A stretch of DNA of 64,000 nt from Promerops cafer. Taxonomy: Eukaryota > Chordata > Aves > Passeriformes > Nectariniidae. Numbering within the stretch: the first letter of the stretch is position 1; every line of letters begins with the position of its first letter. Both the position numbers and the translations under genes were made by a program. The notes under the pieces were generated by a model. That model was not told the origin of the DNA. It made no database searches and was given only the letters and a program-made list of their open reading frames with translations. The stretch spans positions 1,319,140 to 1,383,139 of the forward strand of contig VZSE01001754.1 of the NCBI GenBank assembly GCA_013398275.1. Direction: 5' to 3'. Shown here in pieces: positions 1 to 12,800 of this stretch.

Positions 1-2595
1 ATGGCAGTGCTCTGTGGGCATGTCTGGGGCTGTACCTGTCAGTGCTTTCCAGGAGCTGGTCAAGGGTGGCTCATGGCTCCCTCCTAACTCGGTGGGGGAG
101 TGCAGCATGAGGAAGAACCGAGGGAGTGTAAATTAATACAGAAATTTTCTAGTTAACCACTGTGGCATGTCAGGGAAGTGTGCCTTGTCTAACTGCCCCT
201 GGGGGGGCATTTTCACTCCTTTCTGGGAGCATGGGTGTGATGGCCTCAAGATGTTTTCCGAGCAGGGCTGTTCAAGGGCAGAGGTGAGTCACTGCAAGAC
301 AACTTCTCAGCAAAAAATATGAGTCAGGGAAGCACAAATCTTCCAGAGATGTGAGACTGTCTCTGCCAGCAGTCTTGGGAACTCAGTTTAGATTTAGAAT
401 ATCTAACTGTGAACAAATATATAGATACATATATGAAACATATGTCTATATGATTATTCTCCTTCAGAGAGATCAGGTGAGGCAGGTAGTCATGACTCAC
501 TTGACTTTTAGGTCCTTGTGACATGGGGTGAGCCACTGGAAGGGTACCAGTAGCCACTGACTTCCCACATCTAGTAGATGCAGAAAGCCAGACCTTTGCT
601 AGCTGGGTTTTTAACTTCAGTACATCCCATTTTAGAATCTTGAGGGAAAAAATAATTAAAAGAGGTATAAAATAATGTATATTAAAAATCTCTATTTTTA
701 TTTAACCAGGAAATGATACTGTTCCCAGAAAAATCTACCCTACAGCTTGTAGGATTGAGCAGCTGTCTGCACTTTGAGCAATACAGGGAGGATATGTGAG
801 TGTGCAAGGGAAGAAATGTGATGACAGAAGTCTCAGCTGTATGACCTGTGACTCATTCCCTGCTGGATTCACCACATCCTCACCACTCCTAACACACATC
901 ATTTAAAACTCTTTAGCAGAGAAGAGCTGATTCACTTTTTGGGTTTTCTTTTTTTCAGATCTTTTTGTTGCCAGGTTTTGTGCACAGTGTTTGATTTTGG
1001 CTGGATTTTGTTTTGCTTCCTGCTATTTGTGCTCCCTGTCATGGGAAGATTGTGCTCCAATCCTTGGTGCTTCTGCCTCAGAGCCCTAATTAACATGAAG
1101 TGCTGCTGCAGACAGAAGTCAGCCTGAGACTTGTTCAAAGGATTTGGCCAGCACAGGCAGAGCCAGGTTTAGAAATTAGGAACTGGTAACTCCCCAGATG
1201 ATCTCACTGACCAGTTTCTGTGCTATAGGTAGCACTTCCTACAGGTGCTTCCCAGCAAATTGCTTTACATGTTCCACTGTGTTCATTGCACAGTGCCAGT
1301 TCATTAAACTCCAGCACAGCAGTGCTTTGCTGAGCCGTTACCTGGGGACTGGTTACCTGATCTCACTTTACCAACAGCATTTAATATGGTGTTTGGAAGG
1401 ATGCTAAAAGGCTAACTTTGTCAGCCACCTTTTAATGAATTTTGTGAAAAAGACTAGACTACAGGGGATTACCACCTCAGCAGTGTTTGTCTTTACTTGT
1501 ACAATATTAATTTTGGTTTGCCATAGTCTTGACATTACTGTTACTTTCACACAGTGTGACTTCATTCAGTGCAGTAGGGGATAACATCAAGTACAGATGT
1601 GGAAGAAATACAACACTGTTAAACCTCTAAAGCAATGGTAAAAACAGCTTTAGCCCAGTAAATCAATAATTTGATAATTACTGTGAGCTAGCTGACCTCT
1701 GTTTAAAATACAGGAATAGCAGGGAACATGTCCCTAATAGCAATAAATTCAGTAGTTTGTTGTAGTTTTTAACCTGGTGTGTGATGTGAACATCAGGATG
1801 GCAAGTCAAAATGTGGAACAACAGACCAAATTGAGGGGACAAGTTTTAAAAAATCCACTTCCTTTTTCTTTGGCTCAATGGCTTGTTTGTCCAATAAAAA
1901 TGTAAATCTTCTCCAACCTTTCAGAATTGTAGAACATTATGGTCTTTGCTGTAATAGCAAAGGTAGCCCTGCCTGGACATCACTTTAAAACAGATGATTC
2001 TTGTAAAACCTCTGGTGCAAATACAATTCAGATCCAATTTAGTACGCAAGCCCGGAAGCCACTACTATATCTCATAAACCTTTACCCAATAATAGTGACA
2101 TTTCTGTGCTTTTTATCTTTGTATCTCAGTGAAAAACTTAAATAATAATGAGATACCTCTGCTATTTCAAAAGTTTGGTAGGCATCACTGGAAATCTTAA
2201 AGGCATAAACGTGTCCTTGGAAGTGATTGCAGGAGACCTTACAGGTTGGTTCCTGGAGAGTGCTGCACTTGTAAAAGGCAGCAAAGAAGGCAGAGAGAAG
2301 AGAAGCATTGAAAAAGTAGTGAGGGATGGAGTTTTTCTGGGGCAGGAACAATCCATTAGCAGAATAGTGGAGCCTTATTTCTGAGCTACTCAAAGATCTT
2401 GATTTTGTTGCACAGGTAAAAGAAATCACTTGAGTTATTGATGGTCTGAGTAGCATTTCCAAGTTACAGCAGAAATCTTATCACTGGTCTTCTTTTGTCA
2501 TTGATTTAATCTGTGTCTGCAACCCTATATAATTTCCTAAAACATCACTGATGATCTGCAGAGAACTGTGGACATCCTGGTCCTTCACCAACTAC

Positions 2596-2650
2596 TTCAC
2601 CCTGACTCTGCATACCTGAAATATCACCCTGGCTCTGCACACCCAACATA
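2596..2650. repeat. Degenerate tandem repeat, ~27-bp unit, about two copies
   Basis: The segment starting with TTCACCCTGACTCTGCATAC is followed directly by a related unit, ATCACCCTGGCTCTGCACAC, and then by a weaker partial third unit beginning ATCACCCCAACTC. The shared core is TCACCCTGRCTCTGCAYACC. The copies differ at several positions, so the array is old or imperfect. No coding function is apparent. Confidence 0.55.
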
Positions 2651-4276
2651 TCACCCCAACTCAATGCTCCCAGCAGTGTAGGTGGCTGTTGGCAGGGACA
2701 ATGTATGATAAACATAAATGTATGTTGTTAACATGCAAAAATAAAAGTTAGGAGGCACAATTCCTTCTTTCATTTCCTTACACCTACATTTCCTCTATAC
2801 CCATTGCTTCCTGGAACCAGGTCTGGAGGGAAAATGGGATTCCCTAAGACGTATAAAATAGCACTGAACACCAGTATTACTTCCTTGCAGCTTAGAGCAA
2901 CTATAGTGTGGTTATAAAATATATTCTATTCTCAAATGGCTTCATTTTTCTTTGAACTAATTTTACACTGCTCAATAGCAATATGTAAGGCAATACAGAA
3001 TCACATAGATTCCTATTTGCCAGTATCTTTGCAATCCTTCAGCTATGGATGTTATGTTTTAAAGGCATTCTGGTAAAAGAAAATATAGGATTTTAAGGTA
3101 AATATAGAATTTTAAGCTAAAGCCTCCATCAGAAATTATTCAAACTATGTCATCTCTTACTTTTCATACTCTCAGCACCTTTTCAAACGTCCTTTGATCT
3201 CCCAGAATGTTTGTTTGCAGGAACAGAAGTCATAATAAAAGGTACATAAAATGTGTCAGGCTTTAGAGAAATGAGGTTTGAAAACATTCATTTTGCTTTT
3301 GCAACCTTGTCTATAAATCCTGCATGATTTTCTTTTTTGTAGACACCTGATCAATCACAACATCAAGTACTGAATAGGGAAAAATATACCTCCAAAACAA
3401 ATTATGAAAGAAACTTGGCTCTTTTGTCCTTACAGGCTATTTTTAAGTATGAAAAATTGCAGCAGCTAGACTTTTCTAGAATCTACTATGTCTCCTGTAT
3501 TTGATGCCTTTTCTCTGCATAGTAATGTGTCTTTAAAAAAACCCCACTGATATATGTTACAAGGAGTGTATCTCTTTCACTGAGACAGAACATTTTAATT
3601 TCCCGACACCTTTTAGTGATTGCTTCAATTTCCGAAGATTTTGATAAAAATCGTGGTTTTAGAGTATCAGGATTGAATACCCTGCTCCGGCAGCAATTTA
3701 ATGAAATGTTGTAGTTTCACAGCGTTTCATTTGACATAACCTAGCTCAGAGGTCTAATAAATGCAGTGTGATAAATGTTGGAGCTACGATTGTAAAAATA
3801 TACTAGTAATTGGGTTAATATGCCTTAAAATACTGCCCATCAGTTATCTTTCTTCTTGCCGTTATGTGGCTTGCACTGTAAAGACTAAGCAATGCAGTTT
3901 ACCCTTTTCTGCCTTGCTATCTCCTTTTCTTTCCTGCTTTTTTAAGTGTTCCCTTTTTAAAAGCATTTGATTATAGCATATATTGTAGGTATTCTCCTAC
4001 AAGTGGCAAATTCTTCTTACCCTGGCACCTTTTTCTGAGCTCCTCACATGGTTTTCAGTGTTATCCAGAAGGAATTTAAGAATATAAGGCTGATGCTTCA
4101 GAATGAAAAACAAATGTAAATAAGCATGCAGAATACACCAGGAGATGCAAAGGTAGGTTTTGACAAGTGTTATTTTCCTTTAGTATATCAGATGTGTTTT
4201 AGTAATAAATAATAGAGGTATCAGTGTTATGAGAATAGAACCAGCAAAATATTTTGACCTTCTAATTATCAGTAGC

Positions 4277-4299
4277 GTGTGTGTATGTGTGTGTGTGTT
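4277..4299. repeat. (TG)n microsatellite, interrupted
   Basis: A run of GT dinucleotides broken once by an A. At about 11 units it is short, and it lies in otherwise unremarkable AT-rich sequence. A second, shorter TG run lies at about 4624-4636. Confidence 0.85.
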
Positions 4300-5919
4300 A
4301 TATCACTACAATGCCATAGGAAGGAAACCCTTCTGCTGAAAACTGGTACTTTTCATGCTGTGCTTTGGGAGAGAGAGTCAGAACTTCTTTTCAGCTAAAT
4401 TCTGATGTTTGTCATATTTCCCCAGACTGGAAATAGTCCTGTTAATTTTCAACACGCAGATTAGAATTTCAGTGACAACTAATTAATTTACAATGATTAT
4501 TTCAAGCAACAGGCAAGTATCCATACCTCCTGCTGGACTCTGAAATCCTTTGTTAGTCTTTGAAAATAGCTATCTGAAGATACACAGCTGTAGCTGAAAT
4601 ATCACCACTGCTGCCTCTGGGGATGTGTGTGTGTGTCATTACTCATTGGCCCCACATATGAATAATACCATACATATAATTTTGCTGTATATTCATTGCA
4701 TACGACTGTGGGTGAAGTGTGTTATGTGAATAGTGCACCAGACAGGGCTGGTATGGAGGAGCATTCTGGTCTTTCCGTAACATCCAGCCTGGAAGGAAGA
4801 GGGAAGATGAGGAAGCAGAGCCAGGAGTGAGACAGTGTCTGCCACACTCCGTATGATAGCAGAGGTGAGGGAAAGGAGAGGCTTCTGAGGCCATGAGAAG
4901 ACAGAGGGGAGCCATTTGACAAGCTAACCATGAGCTCTGACAAGGGCAGAAGAAATTCTGACTGCACTCTGCACACCCTGGGGGCTCCCATCTAATGGCC
5001 AAAGATTAAGGAGCCATGAAATAGCTGTAAGGATGGGACTCAGTCCCTGTGCTCAAGCAGTACAAGTTCACACATCTCTTTCCACTGCTGCCTTAGCTGA
5101 GTCCCAGTGGCCAGTGACCTCCCAAGGTCTAACACCAAGTAATAACAATAACTTAGTGTAGGGCATGTAGTTGAAATACTTTGTGGCCACATGAGGATAG
5201 CCACATAAATCCATCTTTTCCATGATTTACACATTTTTCCTACACAAGGGGCAGTAAATGGCTTTTAAAGATCCCTCTTCTTACACATGCCAAAATCTAC
5301 CATCGCTGTCAAATGAAAATGGACAAGATCCAATACTGAATGGTAGCTCAGCACGTGCATAATGCAAGATTACAGCTTCAAATGCTGGGTACAGGAGAAA
5401 TTTGTCATTGAGAATTTTGCCCCCCACTGTCTCTCTACATTAATGAGAAAATACCTTTTCTTCCTTTAAAGCACACTTTAAAAGCTTGATATAGAAATGT
5501 TGCTGTTCCCTCTATTAAGAGTTTGCAACTGGGCATTTGGACCAATGTAATTAAATTGGTGGATAGTCCAGAAAGTCCAAAACTGAAAAAAAAGTGGTTC
5601 TTAACTTGAATTCCAGAGTTAGTCAGAAACTCGAGGTAGTCAACATGAGAGAGAGCTCATCCATGGCTGTGGAGTTATGCCTGATGCTTTTGTAATAAGA
5701 ATGATAGAAACGACACACTTGAATGCTTAAAATTAGTCTTTTCATTTACACAGTGTCACGTCTATCTTCAGGGAGGGCTTTTTCCTCACTTAACTCCAGC
5801 TATTTGACTGAGACTCTTCTCTTTGCTAGGCAGCCAAACCCTCAGTACAGTCACAGGAAAGGTCTGCACTCCCAAATGCAGTTTACCCTGTCCCAAAATT
5901 GCTCTGCAACAGGCAGGAG

Positions 5920-6258
5920 GAATCATAGAACCACTTAGATTGGAAGAGACGATCGATCAAATATCATTGGGTCCTACTGTTAACCCAGCACTGCCAAGTC
6001 CATCACTAAGCCATGTCCTGAAGTGCCACATTTACATGTCTTTAAAATACCTCCAGGGATGGTGACTCCACTACTGCCCTGGGCAGCTTGTCCCGACGCT
6101 TGACAACCCCTTCAGAGGAGAATTTTTTCCCTCCTAACCAATCTAAACCTCCCCTGGTGCAATTTGAGGCCATTTCCTCTTGTCCTAGAATTTGCTACTT
6201 GGGAGATTAACATCCATGGTCCACAGATACAACCTTTACAAAGTAAAAATTGGGAGAT
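5920..6258 (-). mobile_element. CR1 LINE 3' fragment, 5'-truncated
   Basis: Read on the plus strand this is the reverse complement of a CR1 3' end. It starts with GAATCATAGAACCACTTAGA (the CR1 tail) and runs through 'CTCCAGGGATGGTGACTCCA', 'CCCTGGGCAGC', 'CAATCTAAACCTCCCCTGG' and 'GAGGCCATTTCCTCTTGTCC', all hallmark stretches of the CR1 3' UTR and 3' end of the polymerase gene. Recognisable CR1 sequence continues, more diverged, through 'GCTACTTGGGAGA' and 'ACAACC' to about 6250, where an LTR-like sequence takes over. Divergence is moderate, suggesting an old copy. It carries no reading frame of use. The right boundary is approximate because it meets the LTR. Confidence 0.93.
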
Positions 6259-6895
6259 TGGTGGTGGGGTCTTTCTCCCCATGGTTTGTTCTGTTACCCC
6301 CCTGATGGTTTGGTTTTACCCCAGGTTCTCCCCTCCCTAGTCCTGCTGTCATTCACTCCCTAGACACACCTGTTACCTTATTTACGTGATGTCAATCTCC
6401 CCTGATTCCTACCCCCAGTTCTAGAGAATTCCCTGTTCCTCGAGGTCCCATTGGTCCACGTGACCCTTTCCACTCCCCATGCCCTTTCTATAGGGTGTCA
6501 GGTCGTGGGTCCCTCCTCACTCCCCTCCCCACTGTATTCTGATTGGTTAAAGAATTGTAACTTACCCCCCGGTTTAAAAGTAGGTGTGGGTCATGTTTTG
6601 GGCTCTTCTCTTCTCGTTCCCCCCTGATTTGGGTCTATAAATCTGAGAAACCAGGTGAGAAAGAGCCTTCTCTGAATTCTTGCTTTGAAACCTCGACACT
6701 ACAACATCTGCAGCCGTAGAAGAACAGCCCTGTTCTGCACCGTGGCCCGAGACTGCTGGCAGATTTGGGAATGGCATTTGGCACGAGCCGGGTATCAGAG
6801 CTAGCTGGGAATCTTACCGGCCGTGTCGGGGAGAGATGAAGCTAACTGTGCTCTGTCAGAGTAGTCACGCTGACCTACTGCACTGGCACAGTGCT
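6259..6895 (+). mobile_element. Solo LTR of an endogenous retrovirus (probably ERVL-like)
   Basis: The sequence changes abruptly here to a C-rich U3-like block starting near TGGTGGTGGGGTC, followed by two ATTGG (inverted CCAAT) boxes at about 6450 and 6542. A TATA-like GGTTTAAAAG lies at 6571-6580, a poly(A)-like TATAAA at 6636-6641, and then a GC-rich U5-like section ends near CACTGGCACA. This order (U3 promoter, short R with a poly(A) signal, U5) is that of a retroviral LTR in plus orientation. No gag, pol or env frame and no second LTR follow, so it is a solo LTR left by recombination. I could not find a clean target-site duplication, so both ends are uncertain by tens of bases. Assignment to the ERVL class is by general resemblance only. 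Confidence 0.72.
6571..6641 (+). promoter_or_regulatory. LTR core promoter and poly(A)-like signal
   Basis: Inside the LTR, GGTTTAAAAG at 6571-6580 is placed as a decayed TATA box, and TATAAA at 6636-6641 sits where the AATAAA-type poly(A) signal of the R region is expected, about 60 bases downstream. The alternative, that the second motif is the real TATA box, cannot be excluded. Both look like relics; whether they still drive transcription is unknown. Confidence 0.45.
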
Positions 6896-9800
6896 TTTTG
6901 CAGACTTATGATATACCATTAACTGGAAGTGATTTCAGAACCATTACGGAGGTTCCTTGGGCAAGGTAGTCTTTGAGGACATCCCTGCGTTAGGCAGTCG
7001 TGACAGGGACTTTCTCTGGGATGGCTCTGCAGGTCATTCCAAGCCCCTGCCAGTCCCATCATTTCAGCAGGAGTGCGTCGCTTGCTCACGTGAAAACACT
7101 GGGTGCTTGTGTGATAAGGTAAGGCAGTCCTGGCTGGAAGAGGCAGGTTCCAGCCCATCATGGCTACACACAAGGAGTAAAGTAGGAAATGGGTAGGGTA
7201 GGCTTTGAAATTACAGGGCATGGCACGGCTTGACATGACATGGACGGACTGTTGGACCCTTGGGGAAAGGCCACGCTTCCATCTCCTGATGCTTTGTCAG
7301 CAGATGCCCAACAGGCAGCTAGACCTAGGAAGGAGGAGACCTAGGAAGCCTCTTCCAGCCCTCATTGCATGCCTTCCTTGAGCTTTGGAGCCGGTGGCCT
7401 GCTTTCCTCTGCTGTCAGTAGCCTGGAAGCACATTTACATTTTCTGAATAGGGCAATTAGTGCACGCTCTTTTCCCATGTCACTTGCACCTGGTCTCTGA
7501 CGCTGGTGCCTCATCAGCACTAATGGCCCAGCCATTAGTGGTTATTTCTGGTCATTCTTTCTATCCCACTGACCCCCCCACCCCCGACTGGCAGAAGCAC
7601 CCTTCTGCCTTTCCCCCAGCACCAAGCTCGACGTTAATAGCCCAGTTTAATACCAGAACCTCTGAGCACATAAATAAAACCAGACAGGTCCTACCTGTAT
7701 GTTATATGGCTAGTGAGAGATGAATACATGCTTTTGTGATTATGATTAATGCTGCTGTTTATTATTTTTATTGCAGTAGTGGTTTAAATATCACTACCCT
7801 GTCCTATCTAAGTGCAGTAAAAATTCATCGGAAAAAGATGTTTTCTCTTTCAGGCAGATGGTACCCCAGACCATCGGAGCATTGAGGATCTGGAATAGCT
7901 TTCTTCCTGTGCTAATAAGTATCAAGAAAACCTAAGGAGTTTTAGAGATGAGTTCCAGAAGTTTGTCAGATTATATAGCAGGCCTACATGGGCTTGGTTA
8001 TGGTGACTCCAGAGATCCCTTTTAGTTCTATGTGCTTACACTCTTCTGGGCAGAAACCACTGTATTTTCTGCTCATTGTGTGATAGAACCCTTGTGTTTG
8101 CTGTATTACATAAGAATGTGCTGTGTTACACTTAAATAGTTTTGGTATTACACGTCATTCACTCTGCTGTCCTGCTCTGGCCAGACAGTGTGATCCCTGA
8201 AGGAATAAGATCCAGGCACAAATGAGTAAGAACAGCAGGAATTCATCTTCGTTTTGCACTGCCCTTTATTTTAGTACATGTAAGAGGTAAAGACTCACCT
8301 GCAGATTTTCTTTCAGCCTCAACCCAATAGCAAAGCAAATTTTTAGCCAAGTTCTGGTGAAAACAACTTTGTTCTTCCCAGCTGCATTTGGTCTGCTTTA
8401 CCAGTGCATCCGGAAAATTTGTTCCTGGCAAGCCTGCTCCCCCTGTGCTGTCCACTACTGGGAGTGTGGGGCCACAGGAGGAGTCCAGCTCTCTAAGGCT
8501 GTTGAAATGCCATGAATGAAGCTGGTTAAGCAGCTGCTCTTCTCAAGGCCTTTATGGAAGGGACCTGCCTTTCCTGAAATTTATTTTGCTCTTAATGTAA
8601 ATTATCAAATTGTCTGTTGTCTGGTCCAGCTCACTGCCCCACTTGCTGCTCCAGAGACAATTAGGCCCTATGTTAAGGGCTTTTTAAGACTTTCCTCTAA
8701 ACTGTGTCCCAGGATTTGTGGATAGCCCTTATGTTGATTTGGATTTTACGTTGAATGAGTAATGTTATCTGTATTATAGCTGTCACAGATGAAAAAACAA
8801 CTTCTACAGATGAGTGAATCCATTTGTTGGTTTATGGATCCCAAATCCTCCAGGGCAACAAATCCATCTGTCATCTCAGAGTGCTTGTGTTTTATTTGGT
8901 GCTGTGAGTCAGCTGACAGGTATTAAAATGCACATGGAAGTGGACAGATTTTTGCTGACTTCCCTGCAGAGGAGACCCATGGGTGTTTTTATTCCAGCCC
9001 GTGCAATGAAATAACATAAAGTCAGGAAATCCACTCCTAGGGGATATTACAAATTGTCTGAGCTAGAAAGACACTGACATTTGGTCCATGGGCCTTTGAC
9101 CTAACCATCTGCCTAGGTCACCTTAGCCCGCTGCTTGCTTCCTTTTCCTTACTGCTCTATTCTTTCCAGATGGATGCAGCTCAGGAAAACTGCATTTTGT
9201 GGGCCAGTCTTTTTCGTTCCCCTTCTTCTCTCCTTTCTTCGTATTTACTGCTCCATTCTCAGCTTCTTGTTTTTACTCATGTACCTCAGGAGGAGCTAAC
9301 CAAAAAGTTGCTGGTTAAAAACTAACTAGGGAAAAACAGTTTTAGTTGTGTGGCAATTTCTTTCTTGGTGGTGTTTTCAACCAAAAGGAGTCCAATTTCT
9401 AGCACCCATGTAACCAAAATGTGCTTATTGGGAATTAAACTCTGCCCTTTACATGAGTAGAAGTGAAGTTGCTTCCATGGGGCCTTAGGCACCTACCTTA
9501 ATTAGCTGACATTCCAGAACCCTTTCTGTGATATCTCCAGATGCTGAGTCAAAGCAATTTAACTTGCTCTGCATTGCTGTAAGATGAGTCTGCTTCCCTC
9601 CACTGACTAAAAAGAAAGCTCAGTTAACTAAGTGAAGTATCTACATTTGGGGTGAATTATCCCTGTTTGATTAGCCCACACACACAAACCAGCTCACCTC
9701 AGTTGCACTGCTTACGGTAAAGGCAAACTAAAGCATTGTTGGAAAAAAGTTAAGAGCCCAGAGTGGCCAAGGTTTGAGGAAAAATCTGCAAGACCATCAT

Positions 9801-12800
9801 TTTTTATAAATCTCTGCTGAATCATGTCTGCTTGGGTCAGTACCTGGTGTCCTGCAGAAACAGATGGACAGAGGACTGCCTTCCTACAGAGAGGAGTTAA
9901 CCCTCAGTCAGGCAGGGACTGTGCATGCCCTTAATAAATCCAGTTGCCACAAAGACTGGCCTTTTCAGACCTTCTGTTTGTATTACTTTACCAGTTACTG
10001 TCCTTTGATGACTGAATTTTGAAGGAGAAAGGCCCAATGGCCCATTCAGAGATCTGCCCTTCTTTACTGACCTTTAAACCCAATCCTGATACCCCAACTT
10101 AAGAGCAAAGGTTCTCCCTCCTGTTGTAGAATCCATCTCATCCCAACAATCCCAGCGTTTACAGTCTCCATATTACTGCTGGTCATTGTTTAAATAAAGC
10201 ATGCATTCTGGTAAATAGCAATTGCTCAAACATAAGCAGCTTTAAAGGCAAGAAGTAACCCTTCCAGTCTCTAGATGAAGGATGATTTGAAATGAATTGA
10301 TGTGTTCTGACTGGTGAGTCAAAATAATTCAGTTCCCCCCCCACCCCTGCAGTGTTAAACCAAGTCAATTTTTTCAAACCATATTTGATATCTTATTGTT
10401 TATTTTCGGTCAGCAGACAGCAATTTTCAAGAACTGCTCTTGATATACAGCTCAGATATCTTACAGGTCACATGTCATTCAAGAAAGGTCAATGATTCAT
10501 TTAAAGTTTCATCATTCTTCACATAAACAGGCAAACAGCATTTCATTCACAGTGCAGAATTTGTGGGGGTGATAGGCCCCTGTAGTAACAAAGTCTGAGG
10601 AGTCTTTTTCCCCGCCTAAGAAGGAGTGAATTCACATTATTTTCATTACCTTATCGCATATCTTGGATGCACTCCCAATGAAAGCATGTGCACCTAAACA
10701 GATTTTCATTTAGGGTCAATTCAAAGGAGTTTTTTAGATCTGCTCCTTGCCCTTAATTTTTCACATCATTTGTGGAAAAAAAAATAAAATTAACTAATTA
10801 TACCTTCCTGGCTTATTCCATCAGAATACCTAGAGAGAAATATAACAGTTGAGTGAGAGTGATGTATACATCATCAGCAATGTTAGAATTTAATCAAGAT
10901 TTTTGCTGTTGTTGATTCCTTTAGAAGCTGTGCTTTCAGTAGAAAATGCACATTTAAAAAACAACTTTCTTATATCCAAGCAATAATACTTGATTTAATT
11001 AAACCTGAAAGACTTTTAAGAAATAAGATGTAGTTTTTATAGGTTAAGCGACCTATTTTCTATTTCATGTCTGTGCTGTCCTCAGTATAGCATTTCAAGC
11101 AAGTTAATTCACTGAGTACCCTTCATGAAATAAGTAATAATGCCAGCTTCTCAGTCTGGATCCAAATGAACCTGCCTAACCATCAGCTTAAACCATTTTA
11201 ATTGTTATTTTAGAAGCAAGTTTCTTATCAGGAGTGAAAAAGCAGATCTAAAAAAAAAGTAATAAAATCAAAGATAGTTTTAAAAAACATTGCTGACTAC
11301 TGATGTCATTCCAGTACCATTTAAGATTTCCAGATGCAGAATTGGAGCATGACATTCATCTGTTTTATCTGGGGCTTTTGGCATCAATGAGACTTTACAG
11401 TGAGTGTAATTCTTGCACATCAGTGTATTGGTAGGTGCCCACTGCATCTTCTGGAGTCTAAGTACTTCTCAACTTCTTGCTCCCCATTACCTGTGATCTT
11501 TCACACCAATGCAATCACTTGAAGGCAAGATAATTTTGAAGTCAAGAAAGTTTTGAAAACTACATCCTCTCTCTCATTAGCTGTTAAACATCTCCACAAA
11601 TCTGGTGGTTCATGCCTACAAGTTAGTGAGAGGCTGCTCTCAACTGCAGAAGTTTCCGCTGTGTTCTGCACCAAATGATTGCAAAGCAGAAATATGAACA
11701 GAAGTTACAGAGGTGTTCAGTCAAGGACCTTGGCCCTGAACAATTCACGCTGACAGTACAGAAGAGGAGTTAGCAGTAGCAGTCAAATTTTCCAACTTGT
11801 TTAGCAAGCAACGCCTTTCAGTGAGAATAAGGAGCCCTTCTCATTGATACATGCTGAATCTTCCAGCCTGTGGTGCAAAAATTTGAGTTAATATTTTTAT
11901 TCTTTCCTGTTTTTACATTGTGGAACCAGATTATTGCTTGAAACTCTCCACATCTCAGTTTTTCAAGAGCTGTGTGCAAGGGAATAGTATCAGATCAAAA
12001 AGTTTCTGTTTTAGTGTTGGATTCCTTAATCTACTTAGAAGCCAGACACTTCTGAGGTATCATTTGATTTTTACTATCACATGCACGTGTTCATGGAAAG
12101 GCAATTGCAGAAACTAATACCTAGCTCTTGTCCCTGGAAGTTTTCTGAGCAAGCTGCCAACATCTAAAGGGGAATAACTGGAGAATCTTTCCATTGACTC
12201 ATTGTGATGGGTTTCATCCCTAGGGAGTGGGGCTGACATGTCTCCCATGATGGCCCTGGGACAAGCCTGAGGGGGGCTCCTCTCTTGGTTATTGGGGTTC
12301 CTCAACTTGTCATTGTACCTCTGTGCTCCTTTTTGTGTGTGTGGAGATGAGCCTTTCATGTAACATAACACACAGGTGCAGTGCCATTCTTGCAGCAGAG
12401 GTAACATTTATCTCCCTGCATGTGCTCCACAAATTGTTTAATTCAAAAGGAGATAAAGCTTACTTACACTTTGGCAAGTATCTAGCTCAACCCATGTGTG
12501 AACTTCATTTGTGGAGGAAGGAACTTCTCCATTCATACTGGAAAGTGTTGGCAGGATGGGCCCTTCAGTGAGACGGAGAGAAAGCTGTTTGCATTTTGCA
12601 ACCTGACAGTGAAAATGACTTTGCTAACTAGGACCAGAATGAATTTGATAGATTGAACATAACACAGCAAAACATTTACACTTCCTGAAAATGAAATGAA
12701 TTATAATGCTTTGAAATAAGGCTTCTGTTTTTCAAATAGTTATTTTTAATTTTCAAAGCCAACGCAAATTCTTCTTTGACATTCCTATTACCTGAGAAGG

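Larger units (their letters stand above)
1..5919. other. Unique AT-rich DNA, no gene recognised
   Basis: All six frames are broken by stops; the longest open frame is about 126 codons (2082-2462, minus) and resembles no family I know. The stretch holds an AT-rich patch around 410-455, a degenerate tandem repeat near 2596-2650 and two short TG repeats near 4.28 and 4.63 kb. I see no CpG-rich promoter, no convincing pair of splice sites around a coding frame, and no RNA gene. The best reading is intergenic or intronic sequence. Confidence 0.7.

Noticed and set aside
2082..2462. 126-codon minus-strand open frame as a gene
   Set aside because: Overlapped by a 64-codon frame in another register and a 78-codon plus frame; no domain or splice context.
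12110..12310. Possible LTR fragment (GTGATGGGTTTCATCCCTAGG and following)
   Set aside because: A vague resemblance to retroviral LTR starts, but no TATA or poly(A) layout, no paired ends and no target duplication could be found.
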